Source: Cryptomeria japonica (Eukaryota > Streptophyta > Pinopsida > Cupressales > Cupressaceae). From it: a stretch of DNA of 64,000 bases. A program made the position numbers and the translations under genes. Positions within the stretch are counted from its first letter, which is position 1. The number at the start of each line of letters is the position of its first letter. This document shows, piece by piece, positions 34,458-46,703 of the stretch. Location of the stretch: NCBI RefSeq assembly GCF_030272615.1, contig NC_081407.1:148237744-148301743 (forward strand), read 5' to 3'. The notes beneath the pieces were generated by a model. That model saw only the letters and a list, made by a program, of their open reading frames with translations, was not told where the DNA came from and searched no databases.

Positions 34458-35082
34458 ACAAGAGCTAGAAACAAAATTAGACGATTTGATTGAGTTACCT
34501 TGTATCCAATAACCATGCTTCTGAATCTGATATCTCTGTCGGTGATAGTGCTAACCCTCATCGATCGTCAGTCTGAAGTTGCGCCAATGAGTTTGTTAAC
34601 CTGATCATTGAAAATCTTCTCCTCCGGATGTTGTCCAATCTATGACAAACCAATGATGGCCCTGATGGCCTCCTTTGAGATCTTGTAAGGTCTATCCAAC
34701 CAGATGAATTCACCATGCACTCTGCTCAAAACATATATCATAATCTCATCTTCAAATTCTGAGATATCCAAAATGCTAGTAAACCCTAGATCCTCAATGT
34801 GTTGATACTCCTAGGCTTGATCTTTCTGGAGTCTCTCATCAACTCGCTCATATACAAGCTCTTGATATCAGTGGTTCCTAGATCCTCAATGTGGAAATGA
34901 ATGTAAGCTCTGACATCTTTCACATATACAACTCCTTCCGAAACATGGGGAAATGTGCCAACCGAATAATCCAAAGTGGTAATATGTGGGTATTTCTTGA
35001 AAATCAGCCTAGGATGGTCCTTAACCTCGACAACAGTAAGATTTGCAATAAAAATAGGTGCAGAGAATGATCCTTCTTCCAT
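34458..35082 (-). pseudogene. Family D ORF2, N-terminal part
   Basis: ATG at 35080-35082 (MEEGSFSAPIFIANLTVVEV), then HVSEGVVYVKDVRAYIHFHI and DLGTTDIKSLY. After a frameshift near 34800 come VLSRVHGEFIWLDRPYKIS, GATSD and RFRSMVIGYK. These align in order with family C ORF2 (GVVYAEDPRMYIHCNI, VLSRVRGSFFWLD, CATSDKRS, RFISMILGYK). Function unknown; the conserved order is what shows it was a protein. Confidence 0.78.
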
Positions 35083-35250
35083 GGTGATAGATAATATCGA
35101 TAAGTGGCTCAGAAATATTTGTCGGTGAAACCCTAAAGAACTCTTTCGATTGCTAGTGGAATTGCTCAAGAAGATATCGAATCGCACTGAATCACCTTAG
35201 AATCACTTTGAATTGCTCTTAAACGCTCTGAATGCAAGGTGATTAGAAAT
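35083..35250 (-). other. Family D spacer, cut by element E
   Basis: Sequence upstream of ORF2 on the minus strand, ending with the target repeat GAAAT (35246-35250). It continues at 48232 after element E. Confidence 0.6.
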
Positions 35251-36773
35251 TATAGACACCTAAAAATGGTCAACGCTTGCGGAGTCATACTTTAACATTT
35301 GTGCATTGCCTCATTTTAGGTTTTTGCGTCGCATTAACATTTCTCCTATGATTCGTACTTGGTTTTTATCATTTGCGAACATCGAGTCATTCTTCTACAT
35401 TCGTCATTTATCTCGCTCTCGAATTTGGTCTTGTTGACAACACTATCCAATCATGATTTTGATCGATTTTATCCTATCGCATCAATGTGCGTGCTAATTT
35501 GTTATCATTCTGGACATCGTCAATCCTAATTAGGGTTTTGTCCTCTTATCGATTTGTCATCAATCTTTATCATTTTCAATCTTGTCATTTTGCGATCGAT
35601 TTGTCATCGGTCGTTGTTATGTTCGATCTTGTCATTTTGCGATCGATTTGTCATCGATCGTGGCCATTTTCAATCTTGTCATCTTGCAATCTATTTTGTC
35701 ATCAATCCTTGTCCTCTTGTCAATTTTGTCATTTTGCGATCATTTCGCTATCGATCATTGTCTGTCTCAACTATGTCAATTTGGATCAATTTGTCATTGT
35801 TCCTCGTCAATTGGCGCATCTCAATCAAATCATTTATCAACACTGGTCATTTATCAATTCAAAATCATGATCGATATCAATTATCTTCAATCAAGACCTA
35901 ATTGTCATTCCCACATTGCTAATTCGTCTTCTAGGGTTTCATGATTTAATCATTTAACCTTGTGTGTCATTTCTTCCTTTAGGATTAATAAATTATTTAT
36001 TTATCCTAAGTCTTCTCATTGCAATTAAATGTTCATTTAATTGGCTAATTATTCCTCTTTGTGAATTAATTAATAAATGACAAATTATTAATTAATTTAC
36101 CTAATTTCTAATTTCCATCAAATTTTCCTAATTTCAAATTCCTAATTTTCATCAATTTCAATTTTCTTAATTTTCTAATTTCCTAATTTCAAATTCCTCC
36201 TATTTCTCTCCTAAATTCATGGAAATGACATAGAAATTTGTCATAATTGACAATCAATCAATTCTTGACATAGAAATTTGTCATAAATTGTCATAAATCT
36301 TTGCATAGCAATTTGTCATAGACATGTCATAATTTTGCTATTCTTGATTTGAATTTCCATTCGAATCACTATCATGCTAATTTGTTCATCTCTCCAATTC
36401 TTCTATAAATTGGATGATCTTCATCAGTCAAGGCTAATTGGTAATTGGTAATTGGTAATTGATAATCAGGCTATCGAATTTATGCTTCTAGTACTCTTGA
36501 TCAATAATCAATGTCAATCTTGCTTTCAATGATGTGTGTGCACTTGTAGGTGAGATCCACAACAAAGCTATTTGAAGAGGAAAGAAGAACAATGGAGCCG
36601 CATGAAGGAGCATTCAAATCGTACCTATGGTTTGCTTAATTTCTAGTCTTGAATGCTTTTATTTCATGTCTCTATTGAGTGTTGTTTAGGATAGATCATT
36701 GCAATGAATGCATTTGTGATTGAGCTATTATGTTTATCCTGTCTTGTGATGATTTCCAAATTCCTAATGTACA
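35251..36773 (+). repeat. Family E 5' LTR
   Basis: 1523 bp; first bases TATAGACACC where the 3' LTR has TGTAGACACC; ends CTAATGTACA. Contains tandem TTGTCATTTTGCGATCGAT units (from about 35582 and 35629), a short TAATTGG repeat near 36440, and very AT-rich TAATTTC blocks. Confidence 0.95.
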
Positions 36774-36778
36774 TTAAT

Positions 36779-36797
36779 TGGTGAACCCAATGTGAAC
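36779..36797 (+). other. Primer binding site matching tRNA-Trp, family E
   Basis: TGGTGAACCCAATGTGAAC, five bases after the LTR. From memory the complement of the plant tRNA-Trp 3' end is TGGTGAACCCGACGTGAAT; the three differences are transitions and two fit CpG decay. This differs from the tRNA-iMet site of families B, C and D. Confidence 0.72.
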
Positions 36798-36898
36798 ACT
36801 AACCTTCTAACCTCTTTATGGTGTTTTGAGTTCTCTCAAGTTGATTTGCAGGCCAAAAAACCCAAAAACAGGGTCGTGCAGGGTATTCTGGAGACTTC

Positions 36899-37011
36899 TG
36901 CGCCTGTGTAAGACAACTTGCGCCTGTGTTGAACATTCTGCACTTGTGTAGAGGACATTCTGCGCTTGTGTCATGGGTTCTGCACCTGTTTCATGAGTTT
37001 TGCGCCTGTGT
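36899..37011 (+). repeat. Array of six TGCGCCTGTGT motifs, 20-bp period
   Basis: Copies begin at 36899, 36919, 36939, 36961, 36981 and 37001 (variants TGCRCYTGTKT), spaced 20, 20, 22, 20 and 20 bp; the spacers are unrelated. The same motif recurs at 46060-46168. The regular two-turn spacing suggests protein-binding sites on one face of the helix. Confidence 0.8.
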
Positions 37012-38864
37012 AAAGTCCAGAACAGAGGTAAAAAAATGCAGTGTTTACTTGAAATTTGTTGTGTTTTTGCATTCTATTTTCTGTGCTTTGGATTTTGGTA
37101 CTAATTATCTGTGCAGAATCTTGGCATACACATGGCAAAGACAATAAATCAAACTACTAACACGCTTTGTGCAGATTCGAAAGTCAAATAATAAGCGTAT
37201 CAAACTCCTAACTTGGGTTTTTGCAGGTTGCCTTGGAGAAACAATCAAACTTTGTGTTTGCATTTAATTTTTAGGCACCTAGTGATTTCTAAATAGGTTG
37301 GAATGAACATTTGTTTGCTTTGATTGTTGAGTATGACATTGGAGTAGGAGAGTATGCTCTCATCCTTCTTAGGGTGATCAGAAATCCAGATCTTCAATAC
37401 CATGCTTGTGTTGTTGATTGTGTGTCACATTTAGAGGGCCTGCCTTCCCGACCACTTTGCTTTTGCAAGCAAGTGATAATCGTGAGAAGGGAACGACCCA
37501 AAGTGAGTACGGATAGAATTCCTTGGCATTCTAACTCACTATAAAAAAATACCCGATGAGCGAAAGCTTTGAAGGAAGTATTACGTGGGAATTGCAGTTA
37601 CTTGGGAAGTGATGACCCTTGGACTCTTTCTCATATCAACATCTAAGTAGGGCCTCTTGGTCTAAATCGTGCTTGCGCGACTACATTTGTTTGGTATCTT
37701 GATGGGCTTAATGTCCCAATCACGCTTGCGTGACATCAAGGAGTAATGCTTAACAGAAATCCTTACTAAACACCTTATATTTAGAGGCCAAAAACCCTTC
37801 TAGTTGCTTGAGAAGGACAAGTTCGGATACTTGGAAGAGATACTAAGTTCGCCATGGGGAGATTTCCATGGGGACTGATGCTTGGCTGCCCTGAGAAGTG
37901 AGTGTCGTGGAGGGGAGCCCGTGGGGTCAAGAATCTATGTATTCTCCTTGAATCCCATAATGAGTCTACCTCTCAAGTATCTAATGTCCTTGCCTACCAT
38001 AAGAAATGTGGGAATGAGCATGATTGTCTTGAGTCTAAGTTGCAATATCTTGTATTCTTTGCTTGTCAAAAGTTGAATTGCATCCCATTTCAAAGAAGCA
38101 AAACAAATTGATCCAACATAAGATTAAACACAAGAGACATTCATCCAACAAAAAGTTTAACAAGGTTCAAAACACATCTTCCAATATGATGATCAAACAT
38201 TGTTCCAAATCTTGTCTTAACATTCATGTTACTTACATTTAGGTTCATCCTAGGTTGCATTTTGCAAAAGTCATTGTCAAGTACCAAGGTTAGGTTTCAC
38301 CTAGGTCATACTCCTTTGCATATCAATAAGAGTCATCCACTTGCATATGTCCTCTTGCATTAAAGTCATACTATTGTCATACATTCATATTTGCATACCC
38401 TAAGTCTCTTCATTAAGCTTAAGACATTATCATATCATAGTAATTGTCCTTTTGCATATAGTCTCAAAAACTAGGTTTTGTCATACTTGAGTAATCCAAA
38501 TCTTTGATAAAACCCTAAGTCATTGTTAAGAAGTCTAGACCTTATCAAATCTTTTTGTCCTTTTGTCATCAATATCATTTGGTCAAACCTAGCTTAGTAT
38601 CCAAGCATATAGGGGAGACTTTGTCATTTGTCCTTTTGTCACTTACGTCCTTTTGTCCTTTAAGGTCTAGATATCATTCCAATTTCCTAAGGGTCCCTCT
38701 CTTAGATTTGCATTTCAAAAGTTTGTCAAAATCTTGAAAAACAACCAAAAACATAGATTGCATTCTTGCCATAGATTGCATTCTCATCTATTTTAGTTTG
38801 TATTTAGTTGCATATCATACATTATCCTTGAAAAATTCCAAAAATATTGCATTTGCATAGTGAC
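37012..38864 (+). other. Family E long leader, no coding signal found
   Basis: About 1.85 kb between the motif array and the ORF1 start. It contains only short reading frames. One stretch (about 37640-37740) has paired phrases around GTGCTTGCGCGAC and CACGCTTGCGTGAC. I cannot assign a function. Confidence 0.5.
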
Positions 38865-41675
38865 ATGTCTATTGAAACAAGGTTCCAAGCACCAATGATG
38901 CAACAAAGTTTGACATATCAACCGACAATGCAATCACAATTCTATCCAACCCAACAACAAAGCAACATTGATCAAACTTCTTATGATGCAACAAGTCTCC
39001 AAATACAAAAACTAGAGGAGAAACTAGCTCAAGAAGAGGAGATATTGGAACAAAGAGTGAAAAACATTGAGAAGAATAGATCACAAATGTCCAAAATGTT
39101 TCGAAAATTTCAAGGTCGAAATCCAAAGATTGAGCCAATTGATGTAAGATCTCTTCTTGAATGATCAGACGTACCAGCTCTCCTCTCACAAATAGAGATG
39201 ATGAAACAATTTCAAGAAAAGAGACAACATCAATTTCAACATTATGTGCCTCCGCAACAAGAACAAGAAGGTGTTTACTATCAATCTGATTTTCAACCAA
39301 TAAAACCAATGGTTCAACCAATTGTCCAACATATTCAACCAATGCAACCAATGGTCCAATTTCAACAATATGTCCAACCAACTATACAATGTCCACAAAT
39401 GGTTCAACCAATGGTGGAATATCAATGTCAACCAAACATTCAAAAACAAAGGTTGCAGCAGACACCAACCCAAGTTTCAAACATGTCAGAACAATTGAAC
39501 CAAGTCCAATATCAAAACATGACATCCAACCAAAAACATGTTCAAATTCCAGATACAACCATGTCAAAACCTCGAAAGAAAGGTGGCTTTATTGCAATGC
39601 TCTTCAGGAAATTACCAAGTGAGTTCTTTGAGGAAGATCAAGATAATACACTGATGTCTAGCAATGCCTCATCCCTCCGCAAACAAATTGACTCTCCAGT
39701 GGCATCTATCCCTACACCTCTAGAAGTTTCACAAGAACCTTCCATATTGTCCTCATCAAATAATACATCCAAGGATGCAATTATCCAAGGGTTATCCATA
39801 ATTGATTGCCAATATAATCCAATTCATGATGCACATCATTGTCATGTTTCAGAAATACAAGACCCAATGCCACCATGCACTTTATTGCCATTACCTATTT
39901 TAGAGGACCCCATTCGAAGTCCCTCTTCCTCATGTTTAAGCATTGATTCCTTGCCAGAATCCATCATAAATGGTCAAAGTGCATCCCCTTCATGCCAAAA
40001 CATTGATCCCTTGTCAGAATCCTCCATGCATATCCAAAGTCCAACCCCATGTCAAGAGGTTAATTTAGAGCATGAAGAAATGAGCCCTAAAGAAAATCAA
40101 GATCAAGATCCCAAAACCTTATCATCCCATCCAATTGTTGACCAGGATCCCATTTCCCCAGACACTCATTATGATTCCCCTATTCTTGTCCATCCTATCC
40201 AAAATCCTATTGACACTCCATTCCCCAGGCAAGATCAAGATATCCCAGTTCATCCAATCCCAAACGATCCCCTTCCATTTCATGAACACAATGTCCTTTC
40301 AAATCCCATTGACATTCCACTTCCTAAGAAAGATCAAGATATCCCTTCCATCCTTTCCGATGATCCCATTAAAAGTCAAGAGCAAAGCACCTTTAAAGAG
40401 GATTCCAATGATCTTCCTCCTTGTCAAGATCAAATCATTCCTTCAAATCCTCCACAAGATCCTTTTGTTCCTCCATCTCCTTGTCTTAATGCTCCATATA
40501 CACTCCAAGATCTCATTCCTTTTGATGATCCCATTATTCCTCCCATTCCATCTCTTGAAGAGCCTGTCATTGAACCATGTCCACAACACAATCCTAGTCC
40601 CCCTCACGATCCTAATCCCACTCATGATTCTAATGTGTCAGTGCAAGATGTTCATGAACCCTCAACATACATAATGGGTTCTTCCACTTTGGTGCAATCC
40701 GATCCACTTCAAGATCTCATTATTTCTCTCATATCATATCCACCTCATAATGGGCTCGCGTCTTCTTCCCAAAGAAAAGAGTCTCCTACAAGTCAAGATA
40801 TTCATAAAGGCAAAGGAGTAGACCTTCATGAGAAAGAACCCCTCCATATCAAAGAAGATCTTAAGGGTCATGTCTACACAACTCACTCTCAAGACGTTGG
40901 TATCCCTCCTTCAAAATCCAAACATATCCCTTCCCCATCATACCTTCCATCCATCTTAGGTCCTTATATCCCTTCGTCCTCTATGCAACATCAGCAAAGG
41001 CACACATCCTTGAGTAAATTCCATCCATCCAAAAGAACTCCATTTCATTCATATCCATCCATGCATTCCTTTCCTCCTCCAAGCAATTTGGATGCCAAGT
41101 ATAAAAGTCATAAGTCTAGCAATCCACATGTATTCAAGGATCAACATGTCCAATATAATCGACATGTCAAAACAAAGAACAATATGATCTATAAAGAAAA
41201 ATAAATATCCAAAAGGCCACAAAGGCCCACTGAGAAAAATAAAGCAAAGTCAAAATCTATATGGGTTCCTAAATCCCTTGTGCAAGCAATGCACTCCAAG
41301 GAACCACAAAAGAATGAAAAATCAAAAACCATGTGGATCCCTAAGCAGCTCCTTGAAGCACAAAAGCCTAAAGAAAAATCAAAATTGGCATCTACAATTG
41401 CTATTCCTCCATCCAAACCTCTCAAATCTATTCCTTCATCACCTTCATCATCCATTTTGGGCTCTTATGTCCCAAAATCCATAGCCTTTCCTCCGTCAAA
41501 ATCTCAATATCCAAAATATGTCTTTCCTCCATCAGTCCATCACCCCTCAAGGTGTGTGCCAATGTCGATCTTGCCAACATTTCCATCTACTCAAGCACAA
41601 TTCTTCCAATGCCCTATCCATTATCCAATGCATATTTTCCATCCTTCAATCCCTTTGATCCCATCCTTTGCATAA
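38865..41675 (+). pseudogene. Family E ORF1: Gln/Pro/Ser-rich protein of unknown function (two stops)
   Basis: A single frame of 937 codons from ATG 38865 to 41675, interrupted only by TGA at 39162-39164 and TAA at 41202-41204. Residues 40-85 form a coiled coil (LQIQKLEEKLAQEEEILEQR). Residues 120-230 are Gln/Pro/Met-rich with repeats such as PMVQPIVQHIQPMQPMVQF. A short ordered motif (KGGFIAMLFRKLPSEFFEED) follows, then about 500 residues rich in Pro, Ser and Asp with repeats around KDQDIP. The end carries a doubled motif, SIWVPKSLVQA and TMWIPKQLLEA. No zinc knuckle, protease or RT motif. It may be an unusual Gag or particle protein; that is inference only. Confidence 0.65.
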
Positions 41676-42689
41676 ATCCTTGCCTTAGTTTCATCTCATT
41701 TTCCATGTCCTTATCCTACCAACGTCTTTGAGCATACTTTTAAAAGGTCATGGTCCATTTTTTTATTTCAAGGCTACTATCCAAACAAAAATATGCTTGA
41801 GTCCTTCTTCCATCCCCTATCATGTGTCCATCTTCTATTGAAAAGTCAAAATCCAAAAAAAAAAAGTAAAAAAAAAAAGTGAAAAGACAAAAGGGAAAAA
41901 AAAAAAGTAAAAAAAAAAGTGAAAAGACAAAAGCAAAAAAAAAAAAAAAAGTAAAGCAAAAATAATCCGTCCACTGGTGAAAACCTGGCAAACAGGCGCC
42001 TTGGGCAAGTACCGTGATGAAAACCTGGCAAACAAGCGTCATGCGTAATTTATGAACTTCTTGCACACCGTACTTGGGGGCAGGTTTCCTCCTTCATATC
42101 CTATTGCCCTTCATTATCCTATCATACCATGTCATTACCCTTCATATCCTATCATCCCTCATGTCCAATTTCCTTTTTCCACCTTTGATCTTGACAAGGC
42201 TGAGAATCATCATGAGCATCACGCATCTTGTTTGCAGCTTTTAGTCCATCATAGCTTTTGGTCATTTATCCATTTGCTTATTACAACCTTTCATCCATAT
42301 TCCCTGGCTTATTGCAACTTTCTGCCACTATCCCGTATCCTATCCCAACCTTTAGTCCATGTCCCTTATCCATTCTTGGTCTTGCTTATCCTATCCATAT
42401 CTTATCACTATCCATACACTCTTTTTCATTCCTTGATCTTGATCTGACATAAGGACACGAAATGCAAAAACATGGTTTCAAAAACCTCTTGACATGTCCC
42501 TCATGCCATGTTCCTTCTTTACATTGTCATATCCAGTCTCTTGTCCCATCACGCAATAGCCCTTGAAAATTGCATCCGTATTGTCTCCATAATAAAAGGC
42601 CTTTGTCTTCCCTCTATCCACCATCATTTCAGCAAGCCTATTTATTCACCTATCATATTCCCTACCTTGCTAGACACTGGGGGCAAAAT
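41676..42689 (+). repeat. Family E interior: A-rich stretch and simple CTTATCC-type sequence
   Basis: About 41855-41952 is an imperfect AAAAAAGTAAAAA/GTGAAAAGAC repeat. Around 42070-42420 lie many CCTATC and CATATCC phrases. Near 41975 and 42020 there is a doubled GTGATGAAAACCTGGCAAAC-like phrase about 45 bp apart. No supported gene. Confidence 0.6.
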
Positions 42690-42960
42690 CTTAAAAATCA
42701 AATAATGTTTGAAAAAATCTCATAAAAATTGAAAAATGTCCTGAAAAAAGATCATAAAAATTCAAAAATGTCCTGAAATAAAATCATAAAAAATTGAAAA
42801 ATGTCCTGAAAAAATCTCATAAAAATTGAAAAATGTCCTGAAAAAATCATAAAAAATTGAAAAATGTCCTGAAAAAATATCATAAAAATTCAAAAACTGT
42901 CCTGAGAAAATCCCTAAAAAGTCATATAAAGTCCTGAAAAAATGAACACAAAAACATTTC
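42690..42960 (+). repeat. Tandem repeat, about 30 bp, six to seven units
   Basis: Repeated unit close to AAAAATTGAAAAATGTCCTG followed by AAAAAATCTCAT, with small length changes. It lies between ORF1 and the PMD gene. Confidence 0.85.
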
Positions 42961-44043
42961 AAAACATTAAAATCCAAAAAAACACGCATTTTGTCAATCA
43001 AGGATCTCTTTTTGTGAATAAGACAGATTCCTGAGCATCCATCCAACAACTCGCAATTCAATGTTTTTCTTTAATGAAATCACGCTTAAACAGATGAACT
43101 TTTTATTCAAACTAGACATTCAACCTGATCAAAATTGTCATAACAATCGAACGTTACCATCAATATCCTTCATCCTTGGCTAATATCATGGGTCTTATAC
43201 AGGGTGTGGTATACTCGAAACCAGACTGTGTCCTGTCTTAGACGGGGTACCGCATGTCCTGAAACCAAACAGCATGATCGTCCTATCAACGCTTTCAACT
43301 TTTGACAATGAAGATCAAGATGTTTGTTTGATTTGTTGGAATTTGTGCATCTTATCTCTTTACTGATTTATCTTTATCTTCAATCATGTTCCTATGTTGC
43401 TTGATGATGTCACTAAGTGATTTAGAGTGACTGGGATGGATCATGGTCCTTTTTCTTTTTGATTGTGATTGTTTGTCTGTGATGTGTCTGTCTTTTGCAA
43501 AAAGGGTTGCATTTCAGCTCTGGCCTTCCATGCCATGATGCTATGCATCCATTTTGCTACATTAAAATAAAGGTTCTCACCTACAAAGTGCATTACTGAA
43601 AGAAAGTTTTTCTTCGTCTCTAACTCTCCCCTGTCTCATTTCTTCTTACTAACATTTCTTCCGTCAGTCCGGATAGTCAGTTCGGTCTAGTGCTCCGATA
43701 TCCAAACACATATGCTGCATCCTGCATCCATTTGGTTAGTACATTTGCATTACATTTGCACCACATCAAGCATTTTATCCATTTCATTTCATAAATACAT
43801 CAAAAATACATAAAAATACATCCATACATGTTCATAAACAATACATAAGTCATCCATACATAGCAAAATAACTACAAATCATAACACACTGCATTGCATC
43901 ATATCGATGCATTTCATATCACATATTATAATAATATCAGAGTACAAAATCGGACTGTCTGTCCTAAGTATGGCCCACAGGCTGACTACAACATGTCAAA
44001 CTACATAATGTCCACTGTCTATCGTAAGGAGCACGCGCCTCTG
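42961..44043 (+). other. Family E interior, no gene found
   Basis: About 1.1 kb of ordinary AT-rich sequence with scattered CATACAT and CATTTGCA phrases near 43740-43880. It would be downstream (3') of the antisense PMD gene. Confidence 0.5.
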
Positions 44044-45885
44044 TCACTGGGTGCTCCCTCTGTCCTCCTCATCCCTGCCATGTCTCACGGATGATGTCCC
44101 TCCTGGTCCTGGCTGTGGTGATCTCATAGGTCCACTCACCCCCATGCTACTCAATGACCTTCGAGAGCGTGCCCTGCTCTCTGTCCTCGATCTTGCCCGA
44201 TATGAAGGTGCTCTCTGCTCTGGTGGAACTGCACTCTCGTATAGTGTCCTCCAATGGCGTATCACCTCTCCGGTCTCTACCAACATTTGTCCTAGCTCCC
44301 GTACACTGGCATCCCGAATCGACCCAATATACTCAGTGACTCTCTGTTCCTCTCGCTGTGCCTGAGCAATCGCTGCATCTCGAGCCACTGTGAGTCTAGC
44401 TATCTCCGCTCTGAACTAGTCCTGCTGTCTCTCTAAAGTCTCAATGTGATCCTGCTGACTTGCTATGGTAGCCCTGCACATCTCCATCTCCTCTGTCCTA
44501 GCTGTCTCCGGCTCTATGGGTATATCCTGCCATGCCTCCTGCTCGTCATCCCCATCCCCATCTCCGTCATCCTCATCCTCATCCTCATCTCTGTCCTTGT
44601 CATCCCAGCCCTCATCCTCGTCTTCGTCCTCGTCATCCCCATCCTCATCACCGTCCTCCTCCTCGTCCTCCTCATCTCCCTCCTCCTCTCCTATGAGTGG
44701 GAAGTCTTCCTGTCGCCTCGGCACTGGAATATCCGGATTTGTCAATGGCACTGGTTGCCGTCGTGCAAACCATCTATCATACTCATCTGTCGTCCCAGCG
44801 TCCACCACATCTGACCTCCAATCCCACTATCTCAGCTGTAGCTGTGCAAAGTCGGCATAGGCTATGTGTGGCTGAATCATACTCCCCCACTGACTCATCT
44901 CTCTGTGAGATCGGGCAAAGTGTGCAGTTCTCCTAGGTACATCCTGTCTCTCTCCAAATTGTCGTCTGACTCTCTCTGGCAGGTACAACTCAATCACTCT
45001 CTGGCGGTTCACTGGTCGCCCAATCAAGTACCTCTCCTGTCTGCAATAAGGTAGCTCCTCACTATCATCTGACCATCCAGGGCAATCACAATATGGCCTC
45101 CATATGAACTCTCTCAATCTGTCTAGCTCATGTCGCCAATATAGTATGTATCCAAATGGACCCTGTCTCAGTGCTCCACCATAGCAATACACATATGGTC
45201 AGTGTGGTACAACCTGTCTATCTATAATCGGTCGACATATGGCTATGTGCTCAACTGCCCATACCTGTAGCAGTGTAACTCCACAGCTCAAAGTCTGCAC
45301 TCCCTGATATGCTATCTGATGCAGCTGAAAATACAGCATAGCCAGTACACATGGTCCCCATGCATACACTGTCCCCTCTGTCGCCATCCGCTCCAGCACT
45401 CTTCCCCATCCAATAGGGAATCCATGTCCTCGTCTGTCTCCTGCCAGTAGACATGCTATCACCACGGCTATCACCACATATCGTCGATCATACTCTGATG
45501 CCATAGTCTCCCAGCCAATCTCCCTCTCGACGATATCCAACTCATCTGCGTCGTACTCAAATAATCTGCACAATGCCTCTCTCCCTATCACTGGGTCATA
45601 CTCTATCATCTCTCCATGAATCGAAATGCGGAGGATACGCCATACATCCTCCAGTGTCACCGTCGCCTCTCCGGTCGCCAGATGGAATGAGGAGGTCTCT
45701 GAATGCCATCGCTCTGCCAATGCGGTAAGTAGTCCTGTGTTTGCCCTAATCTCGGGCATGAATATGACATAGTATATCCCCAGTCTTGCTAAAGTATCTC
45801 TCTCTGTGCTCCTGAGTCTATGTCGTAGCATAAAGCAATCCGGTCGGTTCTCCCGTGTGATCAACGGATACTGTCGACTCTGCAT
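44044..45885 (-). pseudogene. Plant mobile domain (PMD) protein, antisense inside element E (three stops)
   Basis: One minus-strand frame of 614 codons from ATG at 45883-45885 to 44044, broken by stops at 45199 (TGA), 44827 and 44416 (TAG). The N-terminal 330 residues match the PMD/aminotransferase-like plant family as I know it: LLTALAERWHSETSSFHLATG, EATVTLEDVWRILRISIHG, VWAVEHIAICRPI and a YILYWRHELDRLREFIWRPY-type tail. An acidic Asp/Glu run at about residues 395-455 and a coiled coil (ARDAAIAQAQREEQRVTEYI) follow, ending in an Arg/Ser-rich tail. PMDs occur both in host proteins (MAIN/MAIL) and in transposons. Here the target repeats put it inside the LTR element. No frameshift has accumulated. 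Confidence 0.85.
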
Positions 45886-46059
45886 CACAATTGGGGCAAA
45901 TTTTGTCAGTTTTAGGGTTTGCTCCTACGGGTTGCATTTCCTCATTTTCATGTCTAATCAGGGTTTTTTTCATCTCATTTGACCTATCCTATCCTTGTCC
46001 CCCCTTTCCGGAGCATTTGCATGCCGTTTTGACCAAAATTAGAGTTTCCAATGCACACT

Positions 46060-46168
46060 TGCGCCTGTGTCAGAGAACCTGCGCCTGTGTCAAGTAACTT
46101 GCGCTTGTGTCTTCCTACACAAGCATAGAAGACATGACACAAGCGCAGAATTAGACTACACAAGCGCA
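46060..46168. repeat. Array of TGCGCCTGTGT motifs, three direct and three inverted
   Basis: Direct copies begin at 46060, 46080 and 46100; inverted copies ACACAAGCGCA occupy 46117-46127, 46137-46147 and 46158-46168. The period is again about 20 bp. The array lies 175 bp upstream of the antisense PMD start, where a promoter would be expected, and could fold into a long imperfect hairpin. Confidence 0.82.
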
Positions 46169-46689
46169 AAAGTCCTCTTTTGCATCCCCTGTGGGCCTCG
46201 CAATGTCCCGCAAACGAGTCAAATTCATCAAATTGAAACCATGGGTTTTCGAGATACATACCGCTGCTCCTACGTCCTCCGGTCATCTGAATGTGCGTAC
46301 ATGTTCCCCTAGGTGATCCGCCATTAGAATGTTCACCATCTATCTGCAAGTGTCCTTGTCCAGAGCAACCAATTCTCCTCCTTGTCTAGTGCAAATGAGC
46401 AAATTTTCACTCTCTTGGTCTCATTTATAGCTCTTTGTCATTGCATAGATGGACGTGCGTCTTCTCCATCTTATGTTGGTCGTGGTCTTTTGCATCTTCA
46501 AGTGCTTGTCCTTCATGTATCCGATCTCCGATTGTCAGTCCGTTCGATCCTATCATTTTTATCGATCAATTGGCCTCTTTTTTGCATGTTTCCGACCAAT
46601 TCCTCGAGGGGGCATGCATATGTCATTGTCATTGTCTGGGGCATTTTCATTATTGTTCTTTGAAACAACGCTTAAAATCGCATTGTCTC

Positions 46690-46703
46690 AAAGAGGGGCA
46701 AAA
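46690..46703 (+). other. Polypurine tract, family E
   Basis: AAAGAGGGGCAAAA directly before the 3' LTR start TGTAGACACC; sets the plus-strand orientation. Confidence 0.88.

Noticed and set aside
35487-35944. Overlapping 115-127-codon frames in the E LTR as proteins
   Set aside because: The same frames recur in the other LTR, three frames overlap, and the peptides come from TTGTCAT-type tandem repeats.
39186-39473. Minus-strand Trp/Leu-rich frames opposite E ORF1
   Set aside because: Shadow frames of the CAACCAATG-type Gln/Pro repeats on the plus strand.
38865-41675. Pro/Ser/Gln-rich ORF as a host extensin or transcription-factor gene
   Set aside because: It lies between two near-identical LTRs with a perfect target repeat and has in-frame stops, so it belongs to element E.
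42690-42960. Short regular repeats as a CRISPR array
   Set aside because: Repeats are adjacent with no unique spacers, low complexity, and lie in plant DNA. It is a minisatellite.
44446-44860. Plus-strand Ser/Leu-rich frames at the PMD acidic tract
   Set aside because: They are shadows of the GAT/GAG-rich acidic run on the minus strand.
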